The notes under the pieces were generated by a model. It made no database searches and had not been told where the DNA came from. It worked only from the letters and a program-made list of their open reading frames with translations. DNA of 64,000 bases. Source: Myxococcota bacterium. Its GTDB lineage: Bacteria > Myxococcota_A > UBA9160 > UBA4427. Where the stretch lies: positions 1 to 64,000 of the forward strand of contig JANQEL010000060.1 of the NCBI GenBank assembly GCA_028278345.1, in the 5' to 3' direction. This document shows, piece by piece, positions 16,721 through 24,807 of the stretch (within the stretch, counting starts at the first letter, position 1; every line of letters starts with the position of its first letter). Both the position numbers and the translations under genes were made by a program.

Positions 16721-18220
16721 ATGCGCGCCGTCGATTTCATCGCGAAGGTGTTGGGCGGGGCGATGCTCCTGGCATCGCTGCTCGCGGTCTGTGCCTGGTG
16801 GGTTGCGACTCCCGACGCGATCGATCCCGCTCCTTCGCGTGTCGGCGAACTCGATGGCGTGGTGCTCGTCGAACCGGGGGTTTCTCGCAGGGAGGCGCAG
16901 CGCCTGGTGCTCGATGGTGGCCGCGTGGGAGCGGTGCGTCCCGCGAGAAGTGCAACCTCCGAATTCTCGGGTCTGTTCCTGCTTCCCGGTCTTGCGGACA
17001 CCCACCTGCACATGCCGATGATGTTCTCGCTGCCGGGCGATCAGGAGTACACCGCTCTGCTGCTGCTGGCTCATGGTGTGACCTCCGCAAGGTTGTTGGG
17101 GGGAACGTCGGCGGCCGAGGTCGCGAGCCTGCGTGCGCGGATCGATCGGGGCGAGATCCCCGGCCCGCGCATCTCGACCTGCGGCCTGATCATCGATGGA
17201 CAGGATCCCGTGATTCCGGGTCAGGCCTCGGTCGCGAATGCGCAGCAGGCGCGCGAGCTCGTCGATCGATTGGCGGACGAGGGAGTCGACTGCATCAAGG
17301 CGTACGACAAGTTGTCCCTCGAGTCGGTCGTGGCCCTGCGCGAGGCTGCGCACGCGCGGGGACTTCCCGCGGTGGGACACACACCGCAGGACGTCGCACT
17401 CGAGGACGCCCGGCTCGATGACACGCAGCACCTGCGCGGCGTTCATCCGCCTTTCCTGGACGAAGGCCGGGTGTATCCCGAATACCTGCGGCCCTGGCTG
17501 CGGATGGACGAGGCGCGCCTGCAGCACGTGATCGAGGTGAGCCGCGAGCACGGCATGGCATATACCCCCACCCTGGTGGCGGTCGAATCGATGCCGCGCG
17601 CGCGGGACTGGGCGACATGGAGCGCGAGTGCGACGATGCAGGCGTGGCCATCGCATCTGCGCGAGGCGATCTTCAGCGGTGAAATCGGTTTGAACCCGGG
17701 TCGTTTCATGTCGGACGAACAGGCCGAGATGCTCCGCAAGGCGTTCGCGACGATGCAGCGCACGACGCGCGCCCTGCACGACGCCGGAGTTCGCTTGCAC
17801 ACCGGTACGGACGCCAATGCTCCGAACGTCGTGCCCGGCTTCAGCCTGCATCGGGAGCTTTCGCTCTGGGTCGACGCTGGAATTCCTGCAGAAGCCACCC
17901 TCGCGGCCGCGACTTTGCGCTCACCGGAAACGTTGGGGCGGGTCGATCCCGATCGTTCGGCCTTCGATCCGGGTCAACCGGCCGACTTCGCGCTGTTTGC
18001 AGAAGATCCGACGCGGGACATTGCCGCGCTCTCGAGTCTTGTCGCGGTCGTCGCCGACGGCCGGCTCTACCGGCGCGCGGAACTCGACGCGCGTCTGGCT
18101 CGCCATGCCGCGCACTACGAGAGCGCGAGCTACCGCGCATTCGTCGTCGCGCCGCTGCGGCTGCTCGCCGGCGGCGTCACCCTCGCCATGCAGCTTCGCG
18201 CGGACGATCGGGATGAGTGA
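16721..18220 (+). CDS. Membrane-anchored metal-dependent amidohydrolase (imidazolonepropionase-like)
   Basis: The 499-residue protein has an N-terminal hydrophobic helix (VLGGAMLLASLLAVCAWWVA), probably an uncleaved anchor. Amidohydrolase motifs follow: LFLLPGLADTHLHMP (HxH metal ligands), a Lys in GVDCIKAYDKL, GHTPQ, and HTGTDANAPNVVPGFSLHRELSLW (Asp of the metal site). The C-terminal composite-sheet segment PGQPADFALFAEDPTRDIAAL is typical of COG1228 enzymes. Such enzymes hydrolyse cyclic amides, dipeptides or lactones. The substrate is unknown. The anchor suggests action on the periplasmic side. The gene follows the barrel gene by 41 bp and may be a separate unit. Confidence 0.8.
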   Translation: MRAVDFIAKVLGGAMLLASLLAVCAWWVATPDAIDPAPSRVGELDGVVLVEPGVSRREAQRLVLDGGRVGAVRPARSATSEFSGLFLLPGLADTHLHMPMMFSLPGDQEYTALLLLAHGVTSARLLGGTSAAEVASLRARIDRGEIPGPRISTCGLIIDGQDPVIPGQASVANAQQARELVDRLADEGVDCIKAYDKLSLESVVALREAAHARGLPAVGHTPQDVALEDARLDDTQHLRGVHPPFLDEGRVYPEYLRPWLRMDEARLQHVIEVSREHGMAYTPTLVAVESMPRARDWATWSASATMQAWPSHLREAIFSGEIGLNPGRFMSDEQAEMLRKAFATMQRTTRALHDAGVRLHTGTDANAPNVVPGFSLHRELSLWVDAGIPAEATLAAATLRSPETLGRVDPDRSAFDPGQPADFALFAEDPTRDIAALSSLVAVVADGRLYRRAELDARLARHAAHYESASYRAFVVAPLRLLAGGVTLAMQLRADDRDE

Positions 18221-18372
18221 CGTACGCCCCGGCTCGGCAAGGGGATCGGAAACGCGAATGTCCTGCGCTTCGTAGACCGCTGCCGCGTAGGTTAAGTTCT
18301 CCAGTGCCGCATCGAGGTGCGACGCGAGCACGAAGCGTCGTCTCGCGATCCCACGACCGCCAGGAGCTCCCC

Positions 18373-19479
18373 ATGACCCTCGCCTGCATTTCCGCCGACA
18401 GCCACATCACCGAGCCCGCGAATACCTACGTCGACTTCATCGACCCGAAGTACCGCGATCGGGCGCCGCAGATGCGGTACCACGACAAGTTGGGTGACGC
18501 CTTCTTCATCGATGGCCTCGAGAAGCCCATTCCCATGGGTCTCGTCGCGGCGGCGGGCAAGCCCGCAGAAGAGATCCGCGTGACGGGCGTGCGCTTCGAG
18601 GAGATGCATCCCGGCGGTTGGGATCCGGTCGCCCGCATGGCCGAGCAGGATCGCGACGGTGTCGCGGCCGAGATCATCTACCCGACCGTCGGCATGGTGC
18701 TCTGCAACCACCCCGACTTCGACTACAAGAAGGCGTGCTTCGAGGCCTACAACCGCTGGCTCGCGAGTTACTGCGAGCGCCACCCCACGCGCTTGATCGG
18801 CCTCGGACAAATTTCGATGCGTTCACCCGAGGACGGCATTGCGGAACTCGAAGCCATCGCGGCGCTCGGCTTGCGCGGAGTCATGATGCCGGGCGACCCG
18901 GCCGTCGATGACTACGACAGCCCGGTTTACGACGCGTTCTGGCGGAAGGCCATCGAACTCGAACTCCCCCTCTCGTTCCACATCCTCACCGATCGCAACT
19001 ACGCGTTCGCCGCGAAACCGCGGGGCCCCGCGATGAACGGCTTCCTCTCGATCGTGCGGGGCTGCCAGGACGTGATGGGCACGCTGGTGCTCGGCGGGGT
19101 ATTCGAACGCAACCCCGACCTGAAGGTCGTCTGTGCCGAGGCGGATGCGGGTTGGGTGCCGCACTACATGTATCGGATGGATCACGCCTACAAGCGCCAT
19201 CGATATTGGCTACCCGCGGGCCAGCAGCTCTCGAAACTGCCGAGCGAGTACTTCGCCGAGAACATCTACACGACCTTCCAGGACGATTGGGTGGCCTTCA
19301 AGGTCGCCGACCTGATGAACTGGAAGCGGCTGCTCTGGGCGAACGACTTCCCCCACAGCGATTCGACCTGGCCCTGGAGTCAGGAAATGCTCGCAGAACA
19401 CACGGCGAAACTGAGCGACGAGCAGCGCAGCGCGATCCTGCGCGACAACGTGGTCGAACTCTATGGCCTGAGCGCCTGA
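18373..19479 (+). CDS. Amidohydrolase 2-family (COG2159) metal-dependent hydrolase
   Basis: The 368-residue protein starts MTLACISADSHITEPANTYVDFIDPKYRD, where DSH lies at the first metal-site position. Other motifs are AEIIYPTVGMVLCNHPDFDYKKACFEAYNRWLASYC, GLGQISMRSPEDGIAEL, LPLSFHILTD, DLKVVCAEADAGWVPHYMYRMDHAY and LLWANDFPHSDSTWPWSQ (catalytic Asp). This family covers decarboxylases and hydrolases of aromatic or cyclic acids. GGAG precedes the ATG. The 152 bp before the gene contain no other gene or clear repeat. A second family member lies at 43502-44686. Confidence 0.85.
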   Translation: MTLACISADSHITEPANTYVDFIDPKYRDRAPQMRYHDKLGDAFFIDGLEKPIPMGLVAAAGKPAEEIRVTGVRFEEMHPGGWDPVARMAEQDRDGVAAEIIYPTVGMVLCNHPDFDYKKACFEAYNRWLASYCERHPTRLIGLGQISMRSPEDGIAELEAIAALGLRGVMMPGDPAVDDYDSPVYDAFWRKAIELELPLSFHILTDRNYAFAAKPRGPAMNGFLSIVRGCQDVMGTLVLGGVFERNPDLKVVCAEADAGWVPHYMYRMDHAYKRHRYWLPAGQQLSKLPSEYFAENIYTTFQDDWVAFKVADLMNWKRLLWANDFPHSDSTWPWSQEMLAEHTAKLSDEQRSAILRDNVVELYGLSA

Positions 19480-19531
19480 TCGAACACCACCCCGGGCGGG
19501 CGGGTTGCACCCGGCCACGGGCTGTGATTTA

Positions 19532-19549
19532 TTCAACCAAATGGTTGAA
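19532..19549. promoter_or_regulatory. Perfect inverted repeat overlapping the start of an arsR-like gene
   Basis: TTCAACCA-AA-TGGTTGAA is a perfect 8-bp inverted repeat with a 2-bp centre. The ATG at 19541 lies inside it, so the operator encodes the first residues MVE. Binding of the ArsR product would block translation-start DNA and probably the promoter. It is the expected autoregulatory operator of ArsR genes paired with SRPBCC genes. Confidence 0.75.
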
Positions 19550-19882
19550 CATAACGCAAGCCTGAACCAGACCTTCGCGGCCCTCGCCGACCCGACGCGG
19601 CGCGCGATCCTGGCTCGACTGCGGCAGGGAAGCTGCACGGTCGGCGCCCTGGCCGAGCCGTTTTCGATGAGCCTGGCCGCGGTGTCGAAGCACTTGCGTG
19701 CTCTCGAGCGAGCGGGCCTCGTGGCGCGAGAGGTGGAGGGGAGGGAGCATCACCTCTCCCTCAACGCCGAGCCGCTTCGCGCGGCCGCCGAGTGGACGGC
19801 GGACTACCGAGAGTTCTGGGACGAGCGACTCGATGCGCTCGAGGCCATGCTCGAATCACATTCTGAATGGCGGAAGCGCTGA
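19541..19882 (+). CDS. ArsR-family repressor paired with SRPBCC gene
   Basis: The 113-residue protein begins MVEHNASLNQTFAALADPTRRAILARLRQGSCTVGALAEPFSMSLAAVSKHLRALERAGLVAREVEGREHHLSLNAEPL, a full ArsR winged helix with recognition helix SLAAVSKHLRALE. There is a single Cys (GSCTV) and no metal-site cluster, as in the non-metal ArsR group that accompanies SRPBCC/AHSA1 genes. The ATG at 19541 gives the N-terminus usual for this group and lies within the palindromic operator. The stop overlaps the next start (TGATG). It probably represses the ArsR-SRPBCC-DUF899 operon. Confidence 0.9.
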   Translation: MVEHNASLNQTFAALADPTRRAILARLRQGSCTVGALAEPFSMSLAAVSKHLRALERAGLVAREVEGREHHLSLNAEPLRAAAEWTADYREFWDERLDALEAMLESHSEWRKR

Positions 19883-20334
19883 TGGCACGTTCCCCTCTGG
19901 TCTTCGAACGGATCCTCCCCGCGCCGCCGGAAGTGGTCTTTCATCACTGGAGCGATCCCGCGAGTCTCTCCGTCTGGATGCGACCCGAGCCCTCCATGGA
20001 TGCGGCGAAGGTCGAAGTCGACTTCCGCGTCGGGGGGCGCTTTCGCATCGTGATGTCGGGTGAGCAGGAGTACGTGCAACACGGCGAGTATCTCGAGATC
20101 GATCCAGGCAAGCGCATCGTGTTCAGCTGGATCTCCGAGTGGATGCCCCCGGGCGAGCAGGAGACGCTGGTGAGCGTGTCCCTCTCACCCGTGGGCGACG
20201 AAGAAACGCGGCTCTTGTTGGTTCACGAGTCACTTCCCGATTCCGACTCCTACGATGGTCACGAGGGCGGTTGGAATCACATTCTCGACGTCTTCACGGC
20301 CCATCTCCATCCCGGACAGGAGGTAGAACAATGA
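19882..20334 (+). CDS. SRPBCC/AHSA1-domain protein
   Basis: The 150-residue protein has the START-like fold of Aha1/CalC proteins: FERILPAPPEVVFHHWSDPASLSVWMRPEPS, VGGRFRIVMSGEQEYVQHGEYLEIDPGKRIVFSWIS, ETLVSVSLSPVGDEETRLLLVHESLPD, then EGGWNHILDVFTAHL. It should bind a small hydrophobic ligand in a deep pocket; no reaction can be assigned. The ATG at 19882 overlaps the ArsR stop, and its own stop overlaps the DUF899 start, so all three are translationally coupled. In this gene arrangement the SRPBCC protein may work with the ArsR signal. Confidence 0.85.
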   Translation: MARSPLVFERILPAPPEVVFHHWSDPASLSVWMRPEPSMDAAKVEVDFRVGGRFRIVMSGEQEYVQHGEYLEIDPGKRIVFSWISEWMPPGEQETLVSVSLSPVGDEETRLLLVHESLPDSDSYDGHEGGWNHILDVFTAHLHPGQEVEQ

Positions 20335-20987
20335 GCAGCACCGAATCGGACTATCGCGAAAAGCGCGAAGCCCTCCACAAGGCGGAGGTCGCCCTGCGCG
20401 AACAACGCGAGCGTGTCGCCGAGCTGCGCCGCGAACTCCCGCGCGACACCCCGGTCGAGGACCATGTCTTCGAGGAGCTCGAAAGCGATGCCGTACGCCA
20501 AGTGCGGCTCTCCGAGCTCTTCTCCGACGGCACGAAGCCCCTCGTGTTGTTGCACTTCATGTACGGCAAGGCCCAGGAGAACCCGTGCCCCATGTGCACG
20601 ATGTGGGCGGATGGCTATATCGGCACCGTTCCCCACCTCTCGCGTCGAGTCGACTTCGCGATCCTGGTTGCGGGGGATCTCGGGGAGTTCTCGCGCTACG
20701 CGGAGAGCCGCGGATGGAAGGGGGTGCGCATCCTGTCCGCGGCGGATAGCACGATCAAGCGTGACCTCGGCTTCGAAACCGAAGAGGGCGGCCAGATGCC
20801 CGGCGTATCGGTCTTCGAGAAGAGCGCCGACGGGCAGCTCACCCACTTCTACTCGGTATGCGCCTTCGGCCCCGACGGAGGGCGCATGATGGATCTGCTC
20901 TCCCCTGTCTGGAACTTTTTCGACCTCACGCCGGAAGGCCGAGGCGATTTCATGCCGAGCCTACGATACGCCGACGCATCGGATTGA
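20331..20987 (+). CDS. DUF899-family thioredoxin-like protein
   Basis: The 218-residue protein has a charged helical N-terminus (residues 1-45), then a thioredoxin-like domain: VRLSELFSDGTKPLVLLHFMYGKAQENPCPMCTMWADGYIGTVPHLSRRVDFAILVAGDLGEFSRYAESRGWKGVRILSAAD. The CPMC pair at ~residue 83 sits at the position of a redox-active CxxC. It ends VWNFFDLTPEGRGDF, usual for DUF899. The family is predicted to be a peroxiredoxin-like or dithiol-disulfide protein, without proven function. AGGAGGT precedes the ATG by a few bases. It is the third gene of the ArsR-led operon. Confidence 0.85.
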   Translation: MSSTESDYREKREALHKAEVALREQRERVAELRRELPRDTPVEDHVFEELESDAVRQVRLSELFSDGTKPLVLLHFMYGKAQENPCPMCTMWADGYIGTVPHLSRRVDFAILVAGDLGEFSRYAESRGWKGVRILSAADSTIKRDLGFETEEGGQMPGVSVFEKSADGQLTHFYSVCAFGPDGGRMMDLLSPVWNFFDLTPEGRGDFMPSLRYADASD

Positions 20988-21019
20988 AAGCCCTCAGCCG
21001 CCGCCAGCAGGGCCGACGC

Positions 21020-21778
21020 TCAACGCTTGTGCTCGGGGCTATGGAAATCCGAATGACAACCGGAGTCCCAGACTTCGGGTTGGTTCCCGTGTGCCGGAAT
21101 GCCTCCGGCATCCTTCAGCATGCGTGCCAGATGCAGACAGTTCCAGACCAGGAACGTGGTGTTGCGATTGGTGAAGTCGTTCTCGGGGCCGCCCGAGCCC
21201 GCGTCCATGTAGGACGGTCCAGGGCCCGCTTCTCCCATCCAGCCCGCGTCGGCCTGAGGCGGCACCGTGTATCCGATGTGGGAAAGTGAGAACAGGATGT
21301 TCATCGCACAGTGCTTCACGCCATCCTCGTTCCCCGTGATGAGGCAAGCGCCCACCTTGCCGTAGTCTCGGTATTGCCCCTTGTCGTTGAACTGGTGCGT
21401 GTAGCCGTACATGCGCTCGAGCACGCGGTTACACACCGAGCTCTTCTCGCCGAGCCAGACCGATGTGCCCAGGATCAGGATGTCGCAGGCATCGACCTTG
21501 GCCTGGATCTGTGGCCAGTCATCCCGGTCCCACTCATCGGTCTGCGACATGTCGATTCCGAGACCGGCGGGAAGCTCGTAGTCCACAGGCCTGAGATACT
21601 CGGTCTCGACCCCGTTCGCCTGGAAAATCCTCTCGGCCACGCGAATCAACCCCTCGGTATGAGAGGGCAGCGGCGTTCGGGTCAGGGTGCAGTTCAGGAA
21701 TAGCACCTTCAGGTCGTCATACCGTGCGGGCGGAGCGGCGCATTGGTCGTTGGTGATTTTCTGGAGTTGGTCGGTCAT
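21020..21778 (-). CDS. Flavodoxin-fold (FMN reductase-type) protein
   Basis: The 252-residue protein has a flavodoxin-like core: LKVLFLNCTLTRTPLPSHTEGLIRVAERIFQANGVETEYLRPVDYELP, KVDACDILILGTSVWLGEKSSVCNRVLERMYGYTHQFNDKGQYRDYGKVGACLITGNEDGVKHCAMNILFSLSHIGYTVPPQADAGWMGEAGPGPSY. The LNCT...SHTE segment is the phosphate-binding loop for FMN. It is probably an NADPH-dependent FMN reductase or WrbA-like quinone reductase. The ATG at 21778 is chosen because the domain starts just after it; the open frame upstream has low-complexity composition. Confidence 0.85.
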   Translation of the reverse strand: MTDQLQKITNDQCAAPPARYDDLKVLFLNCTLTRTPLPSHTEGLIRVAERIFQANGVETEYLRPVDYELPAGLGIDMSQTDEWDRDDWPQIQAKVDACDILILGTSVWLGEKSSVCNRVLERMYGYTHQFNDKGQYRDYGKVGACLITGNEDGVKHCAMNILFSLSHIGYTVPPQADAGWMGEAGPGPSYMDAGSGGPENDFTNRNTTFLVWNCLHLARMLKDAGGIPAHGNQPEVWDSGCHSDFHSPEHKR

Positions 21779-21999
21779 CGCTGTGTGTGCCTTTCGAAGT
21801 GGCCGGAGTCCATGGTGTGAGCGGTCGGTGCGAGCGTGTTTCTTGGGTCGCGTGTTCCAGCACGCAGCGGCCGCCTGCGTGGGACAGATGCGACTGCCGG
21901 GCGTTCGGTTACGAAAAAACCGTCGCGGTGAATCCTTTTCGTCGCCCGTGCATCTGTTGTCCGGCCGAACATCGCGCGCACCGGCGCGCAAGGAGATCA
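21779..21999. promoter_or_regulatory. Divergent intergenic region, flavodoxin / DUF2721 genes
   Basis: This is 221 bp of shared upstream DNA. On the minus strand a GGAAC at 21856-21860 resembles the -35 element proposed for the ECF promoter at 23866-23890 (both read GGAA then CGCGAC nearby), but no clear CGTC lies at the right spacing. AGGAG at 21991-21995 is the ribosome site for the DUF2721 gene. I see no other motif. Confidence 0.3.
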
Positions 22000-22395
22000 A
22001 TGGAAGGCGGACTCGGAACGCTGGCCGTGATGCCGGGGATCGGATTGCTCATTCTCTCCACGAGCAATCGGTTCATTCATCTCTCGAACATCGTCGCATC
22101 GCGGCCGAATGAGCCGGGTGTTCGGAAGCACCTGCAGCATCGCGGTCGGCTGTTGCACCGCTCGCTCGTGGCCCTTTACGTGACCCTGGCCGGGGTCGTT
22201 GGCGCTGCGTTCGTTCAACAGATCCCATTCACGGGAACTGCGCTCGCCGTGCAGATCCTCTGGCCGACATCGTTGGCCTGCCTGGCCGCCGCTGCCTTCG
22301 GACTGGTGCGCGAGTCTGCCCTGGCGCGCGAGATGCTGCAGTGGGGCTTCGGCCCGGGAGCGAAACCCGCGGGCGCTCCGAAGGAGATTCGATGA
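22000..22395 (+). CDS. DUF2721-family membrane protein
   Basis: The 131-residue protein has an N-terminal helix (AVMPGIGLLILSTSNRFIHLSNIVASR), a charged linker with an Arg/His-rich repeat (KHLQHRGRLLHRSLVALYVTLAGVVGAAFV), and a last hydrophobic region (ILWPTSLACLAAAAFGLVRESALAREM). The TSNRFIHLSNIV segment matches the DUF2721 start pattern. The family is uncharacterised. AGGAG lies 5 bp before the ATG. It is followed 57 bp later by a DUF1622 membrane gene, so the two small membrane proteins are probably co-expressed. Confidence 0.75.
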   Translation: MEGGLGTLAVMPGIGLLILSTSNRFIHLSNIVASRPNEPGVRKHLQHRGRLLHRSLVALYVTLAGVVGAAFVQQIPFTGTALAVQILWPTSLACLAAAAFGLVRESALAREMLQWGFGPGAKPAGAPKEIR

Positions 22396-22452
22396 GAAGT
22401 TCGACCCGCACCGGCCGAAGCAGTCTCCCTCCAGAAGAACCAGGAGAAACGG

Positions 22453-22803
22453 ATGCCCGAATTCCTCGAACTCATCCTCGAGGTCATCACCGTGGCCGTG
22501 GATGGCGTCGGTTTGTCGATTCTCGTCGTTACGGCCACGAGATTCGTGGTTCGCTACGCCGTCTTCGAGGTCGAGCGTGTCAGGGGACAGGAGTGCGCCC
22601 GCCGCTTTCGCGACATTCGACTCGAACTCGGGAGTCGCATCATCCTCGCGATCGATTTCATGGTCATCTCGGACGTAATCCACTCTTCTTTCGTGCATAC
22701 CCGCGAGAGCCTGATCAACCTGGGCCTCTTCGTCCTGATCCGGTCGGCACTGGCGTTCTTCATCGGTCTTGATATGAAGGATGTCCGAGAGGAGGCGGAG
22801 TGA
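22453..22803 (+). CDS. DUF1622-family membrane protein
   Basis: The 116-residue protein has three predicted helices: LILEVITVAVDGVGLSILVVTATRFVV, LGSRIILAIDFMVISDVIHS and LINLGLFVLIRSALAFFIGLDM. The LGSRIILAIDFMVISDVIHS segment followed by a helix rich in Leu/Ile matches DUF1622. The function is unknown; the family has been noted with stress or ion-related genes (memory only). GAGAAACGG precedes the ATG. It ends 30 bp before the 3' end of the convergent anti-sigma gene. Confidence 0.8.
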   Translation: MPEFLELILEVITVAVDGVGLSILVVTATRFVVRYAVFEVERVRGQECARRFRDIRLELGSRIILAIDFMVISDVIHSSFVHTRESLINLGLFVLIRSALAFFIGLDMKDVREEAE

Positions 22804-22832
22804 TTCATCTATCGGAGCGCTCGACCCCGGTT

Positions 22833-23186
22833 CTACGGATCGTCGCCCTCGATGGCGAGGAGGATGGCTCCGGCGAGTTCGGGGGGCATCTCGTCGGGGG
22901 TCTCATCCTCTTCGAACACCTTGCGTCCGAGTTCGATCGCCCGGACGTACCCGTCGAAGTGGACGCGGCACATCGGGCACATCGCCAGATGCATCTCGAA
23001 CTGCTTGCGTTCCCTCTCGGAGAGCCGGCCCTCGTAATAGTCGAAGATGAACGCTTCGACCTGCTCGCACGTCAGCATCCCCGGGACGTTCCTCAACATC
23101 CACGAACCGATACGCATCCCCATTGGACCCGGATTTCGATTCCACCAGAATTGCAGGAGGATCGCGAGTAGGCCTCGACGAATCAT
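22833..23186 (-). CDS. Anti-sigma factor with zf-HC2 zinc finger
   Basis: The 117-residue protein is built around the zinc-binding anti-sigma domain: LTCEQVEAFIFDYYEGRLSERERKQFEMHLAMCPMCRVHFDGYVRAIELG. The HxxxCxxC set (HLAMCPMC) with the earlier Cys (TCEQ) is the ZAS motif, which holds zinc and in some members senses thiol oxidation. No clear membrane helix is present beyond a short hydrophobic N-terminus (RGLLAILLQFWW), so it may be soluble. The start overlaps the stop of the sigma gene by ATGA. It should bind and silence that sigma factor. Confidence 0.85.
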   Translation of the reverse strand: MIRRGLLAILLQFWWNRNPGPMGMRIGSWMLRNVPGMLTCEQVEAFIFDYYEGRLSERERKQFEMHLAMCPMCRVHFDGYVRAIELGRKVFEEDETPDEMPPELAGAILLAIEGDDP

Positions 23187-23812
23187 GATGCGTCCTCCGC
23201 GAACAGCGACTCGAGCTGTTCTTTGAGTCGCGTCCGCGCCCGATGCAGGCGCGTCTTCACGGTCCCTTCCGATACATCGAGCATCTCGGCGGCCTCGGCG
23301 GTGGAGTGGCCTTCGATGTCGCGCAGAAGCAGGACAGCGCGATACGGCTCGGGAAGTCGGTCGACTGCCCGACGTACGAGGTCGGTGGTTTCGGCGCGTT
23401 CGAGGATCTCGTCGGGAGTCAACGCATTCGCGCGGCGGGGCCCCTCACGGAACGCGAATTCGTCGTATGTGGGACCCTGCGGATCGATGGCATCTTCGGG
23501 TCGCGAGCGCCTCGAGCGGATGCGCATGAGCGCCGCGTTCGTCGCAATCCTGCGCAACCAGGTCTGCAGCCGGGCGCGTCCCTCGAAACGGTCCGCGGAG
23601 CGGTAGACCGAAAGAAACGTCTCCTGCACGCAGTCGCGCGCGTCGGCCTCATCGCGCAAGAAGCGACGTGTAACCCCGAGCACCATCGGGCCGTAGCGCT
23701 CTATCAATACCCGATACGCCTTCGGATCGCGCGCGCGGAGCCCCTCCACGAGCTCCTGCTCATCGACATTCGATTCTGCGGGGTTGTCGGGCGCCTTGGG
23801 GTGGCTGGTCAC
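23183..23812 (-). CDS. ECF-type RNA polymerase sigma factor
   Basis: The 209-residue protein has sigma region 2 (YRVLIERYGPMVLGVTRRFLRDEADARDCVQETFLSVYRSADRFEGRARLQTWLRRIATNAALMRIR) and region 4 (AVDRLPEPYRAVLLLRDIEGHSTAEAAEMLDVSEGTVKTRLHRARTRLKEQL), joined by a short linker, with no regions 1 or 3. This is the group 4 (ECF) layout. The next gene, overlapping by 4 bp, encodes a ZAS-type anti-sigma factor, so activity is likely released by stress. A candidate autoregulated promoter lies upstream. Targets in the window are not proven. Confidence 0.92.
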   Translation of the reverse strand: MTSHPKAPDNPAESNVDEQELVEGLRARDPKAYRVLIERYGPMVLGVTRRFLRDEADARDCVQETFLSVYRSADRFEGRARLQTWLRRIATNAALMRIRSRRSRPEDAIDPQGPTYDEFAFREGPRRANALTPDEILERAETTDLVRRAVDRLPEPYRAVLLLRDIEGHSTAEAAEMLDVSEGTVKTRLHRARTRLKEQLESLFAEDAS

Positions 23813-23865
23813 CAGCTGGCCTCATCCAATGCGCTTGAGTGCGGTGGTTTCGTCACGGTAGCGCG

Positions 23866-23890
23866 GACGCTCGAGCCATGTCGCGTTTCC
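23866..23890 (-). promoter_or_regulatory. Candidate ECF promoter for the sigma/anti-sigma operon
   Basis: On the minus strand GGAAA (23890-23886) is followed after exactly 16 bp by CGTC (23869-23866). This fits the GGAAC-N16-CGTC type of ECF promoter. Transcription would start ~45 nt before the ATG at 23812, consistent with autoregulation. Confidence 0.35.
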
Positions 23891-23946
23891 AGGATCGTGT
23901 GTAACGGATTCGGATCCCGTGCATCGGTAGGGCGGCAGCGCGCACA

Positions 23947-24807
23947 ATGCGTGCGGAGGACTTCGTGAACCGGCAATTCCTGGGAGTGATCTCCCCTTCA
24001 GCGCTCGTCGACGCCCGAAATGCGACCCACCGAGCGGCTCAAGTTCTGGCGGCCGTGGGTGAAACGCACCTCGAACACGAAGCCGATACCAGCCATACGG
24101 CGATGGCCTACGACCCGACGTTGGGAGCGCTGGTCAACGCGAGGCCCATCGAAGACGGTCTCCGCGGTGTTCTATGGCTCGACGATCTGGCGATCGGCGT
24201 GACACGGCGAGATCATGTGGTCGATCGGATCCCACTTTCCGGTCGCACTCTCGATGATGCGTTCGATTGGATGCAAAGGTCGGTTGCGATTCACTCGGAC
24301 GGAGAAAGGCGTGGAGCCCTGCGACGTCCTACGTATCCACTCCCTGACCATGGCCTCGAACACGGGGACGCATTCGATTCCTCGGACCCCGGTTCGATCG
24401 AGTTGGGGAAGTGGTTCCGCTCCGCCCATTCGGCCCTCGAGTCTCTTCCGAGCCATCCAGATGACGGCCCAATCGTGTGTTGGCCACATCACTTCGACCT
24501 GGCGATTCTACGAACGGTCGCGCGCGACGCGAGCGACGTCGCAACGAAGACGATCGGAGTCGGTCTGTCGCCCGGAGACGATCAGATTCCCGAGCCCTAC
24601 TGGTACGTGAACCACTGGCCGACCACCACGCGGGGCACCGGCTCACTCGAACCATTGCCCGTCGGAGAGTGGCACGATGACGGATTCGTCGCCGCGGTGT
24701 TGCGAGGAGGGGAGATCATCGAGGCCAGATCGACGCAGGCCCAGTCCGATGTCGTGGCATCATTTCTCGAGCATGCCATGCGCTCGAGTGAGGAGTTGCT
24801 CTCATGA
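23947..24807 (+). CDS. Unrecognised 286-residue protein translationally coupled to a Rieske-TPP enzyme
   Basis: I do not recognise the family with confidence. Visible traits are a central WPHHFDLAILRTVA segment, then a SPGDDQIPEPYWYVNHWP segment rich in aromatic residues and His, and EWHDDGFVAAVLRGGEII near the end. Similar WPxHFD and SPGD-x-P-E-P-Y motifs occur in uncharacterised bacterial proteins (memory only). There is no signal peptide or membrane helix. The stop overlaps the start of the next gene by ATGA, so the product is probably made in a fixed ratio with the Rieske-TPP protein and may be its partner. The start ATG lacks a clear ribosome site. Confidence 0.6.
   Translation: MRAEDFVNRQFLGVISPSALVDARNATHRAAQVLAAVGETHLEHEADTSHTAMAYDPTLGALVNARPIEDGLRGVLWLDDLAIGVTRRDHVVDRIPLSGRTLDDAFDWMQRSVAIHSDGERRGALRRPTYPLPDHGLEHGDAFDSSDPGSIELGKWFRSAHSALESLPSHPDDGPIVCWPHHFDLAILRTVARDASDVATKTIGVGLSPGDDQIPEPYWYVNHWPTTTRGTGSLEPLPVGEWHDDGFVAAVLRGGEIIEARSTQAQSDVVASFLEHAMRSSEELLS

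Noticed and set aside
18221-18372. Intergenic stretch that might hide a small gene
   Set aside because: No frame with a ribosome site or sensible composition; only the GGAG site of the next gene stands out.
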